From Dehalococcoidales bacterium (GTDB lineage: Bacteria > Chloroflexota > Dehalococcoidia > Dehalococcoidales > JAUXAE01), in the NCBI GenBank assembly GCA_030620035.1, contig JAUXAE010000061.1:1-6988 (forward strand): 6,988 nucleotides of DNA, written 5' to 3'. The notes under the pieces were generated by a model. It did not search any database. It was not told where the DNA came from and saw only the letters and a program-made list of their open reading frames with translations. The translations under genes and the position numbers were made by a program. Below are positions 6,286-6,988 of this stretch, piece after piece (positions within the stretch are counted from its first letter, which is position 1; each line of letters begins with the position of its first letter).

Positions 6286-6988
6286 CTACCTGATTAGGTC
6301 TTCGGCCTCCTCAACCTCGTAGGCCGTTAGCAGGGGCGCCGCGGCTATGTCCATTCCCGACTTGAACTGGAAGAGGTCGGCCACGATATCATACATATCC
6401 CTGGTCAGGCTTCTTAAGGGAATGTTCATCGGGCAGGCACGCTCACACTCGCCGCAGTCGGTGCAGCGGCCGGCAACATGGATATTCCTGATTGCCTGGA
6501 AGATAAGGTTGTCCTGCCAGCGGGGAATGGGCAGAAGCCACTGCGGCTCAGACTCCTCAACAAAGCAGCGCTTACAGAAGCAGGCGGGACAGACACTGCG
6601 GCAGGCATAACAGCGGATACAGCGGCCAAACTCCTTCTGCCAGAATTGCCACCGCTCGTCAGGCGGCCTGGCCCTTAGTTCTTCCAGCTTCTGCTGAGAT
6701 TCCGATTTACCCCCTATGGGCGGCACCGGCTCACCAAGTAGCAGGTCATATTCCTTGGGGGTGGGCAGCTCACAATCAAGGCAGTTATCAAAAAGGACCT
6801 GGCCAGCCGGGAATTCCCTTTGCTGGCCGCCGACCGCGATGATAACGGTACCATCCTGCCGGGCAATATCATCTATTTCATCCCTGTCCCTGGCCACCAG
6901 GCCTTCAACCTTGGTGACATCAATAATCCCCGAGCAGGGGACTCCCAGAATGACTATGTCCTCGCGGTTTACCTTGTTATCCTGTATC
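6286..6988 (-). CDS. Ferredoxin-rich FrhB/FdhB-like iron-sulfur protein, 5' end outside window
   Basis: The frame is open to the right edge, so the visible 233 residues are the C-terminal part. A GTG at 6897 is internal: the codons before it continue as ordinary protein, including LGVPCSGIIDV (visible residues 14-24), like the GxPC motif of coenzyme F420 hydrogenase/dehydrogenase beta-family proteins. Next come DNCLDCELPTP (Cys69, Cys72), then two [4Fe-4S] motifs: Cys123/126/129/133, extended by Cys136/138/141 (CPACFCKRC), and Cys175/178/181/185 followed by Pro. A helical tail of about 40 residues ends the chain. The family is known from anaerobes as an accessory electron carrier to formate dehydrogenase, hydrogenase or Hdr-type complexes; no F420 chemistry should be assumed. 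TAG stop is 5 bases before the next start, so the three minus-strand genes form one operon whose promoter lies outside the window. Family assignment is moderate; the presence of two ferredoxin clusters is sure. Confidence 0.75.
   Translation of the reverse strand, partial: IQDNKVNREDIVILGVPCSGIIDVTKVEGLVARDRDEIDDIARQDGTVIIAVGGQQREFPAGQVLFDNCLDCELPTPKEYDLLLGEPVPPIGGKSESQQKLEELRARPPDERWQFWQKEFGRCIRCYACRSVCPACFCKRCFVEESEPQWLLPIPRWQDNLIFQAIRNIHVAGRCTDCGECERACPMNIPLRSLTRDMYDIVADLFQFKSGMDIAAAPLLTAYEVEEAEDLIR

Noticed and set aside
6286..6897. Complete 203-residue gene starting at GTG 6897
   Set aside because: The frame remains open to the window edge and the upstream codons encode a family-like GVPCSG motif, so the GTG is an internal valine and the gene is truncated by the window.

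Overview
The window comes from a bacterium (or, less likely, an archaeon) with anaerobic, one-carbon metabolism. The evidence is a full-length HdrA-type flavin/iron-sulfur protein directly followed by methylenetetrahydrofolate reductase (MetF), plus a second cluster of iron-sulfur and NAD/FAD electron-transfer subunits. Such sets are typical of strict anaerobes using the Wood-Ljungdahl pathway. My best guess is an uncultured Chloroflexota (Dehalococcoidia-like) or a similar acetogenic or sulfate-reducing lineage. That is an impression from protein style and moderate GC, not a phylogenetic result.

Layout. (1) Positions 1-421, minus strand: the start of an exported OB-fold (tRNA_anti-like) protein gene, broken by two in-frame TAG codons and a frameshift in a TATATA tract. 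It runs off the left edge. (2) Positions 422-531: spacer with a weak promoter candidate and an imperfect inverted repeat. (3) Positions 532-1308, minus: intact surE nucleotidase. (4) Positions 1309-1475: divergent control region with a near-consensus promoter for hdrA, a weaker promoter for surE whose -35 box overlaps it, a perfect 10-bp inverted repeat in the surE leader, and a hairpin at the predicted 5' end of the hdrA transcript. (5) Positions 1476-4353, plus: hdrA-metF, an apparent two-gene operon. (6) Positions 4368-6988, minus: three tightly packed genes facing hdrA-metF tail to tail with only 14 bases between stops. In transcription order they are a ferredoxin-rich FrhB/FdhB-like protein (start outside the window), a HydB/AsrA-like dicluster protein, and a HydG/AsrB/PyrK-like FAD, NAD and [2Fe-2S] subunit.

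How the genes may work together. MetF reduces methylene-tetrahydrofolate to methyl-tetrahydrofolate. HdrA proteins are flavin-based electron-bifurcating or electron-distributing subunits. The minus-strand trio looks like a diaphorase module (NAD(P)H oxidised at the HydG-like FAD, electrons passed through iron-sulfur proteins) without the hydrogenase or sulfite reductase subunits that usually follow such genes. The most interesting reading is a MetF-centred electron-transfer complex fed by this module through HdrA, without HdrB, HdrC, MvhD or MetV in view. This is inference from gene content and proximity. No tRNA, rRNA, CRISPR array or insertion sequence was seen.
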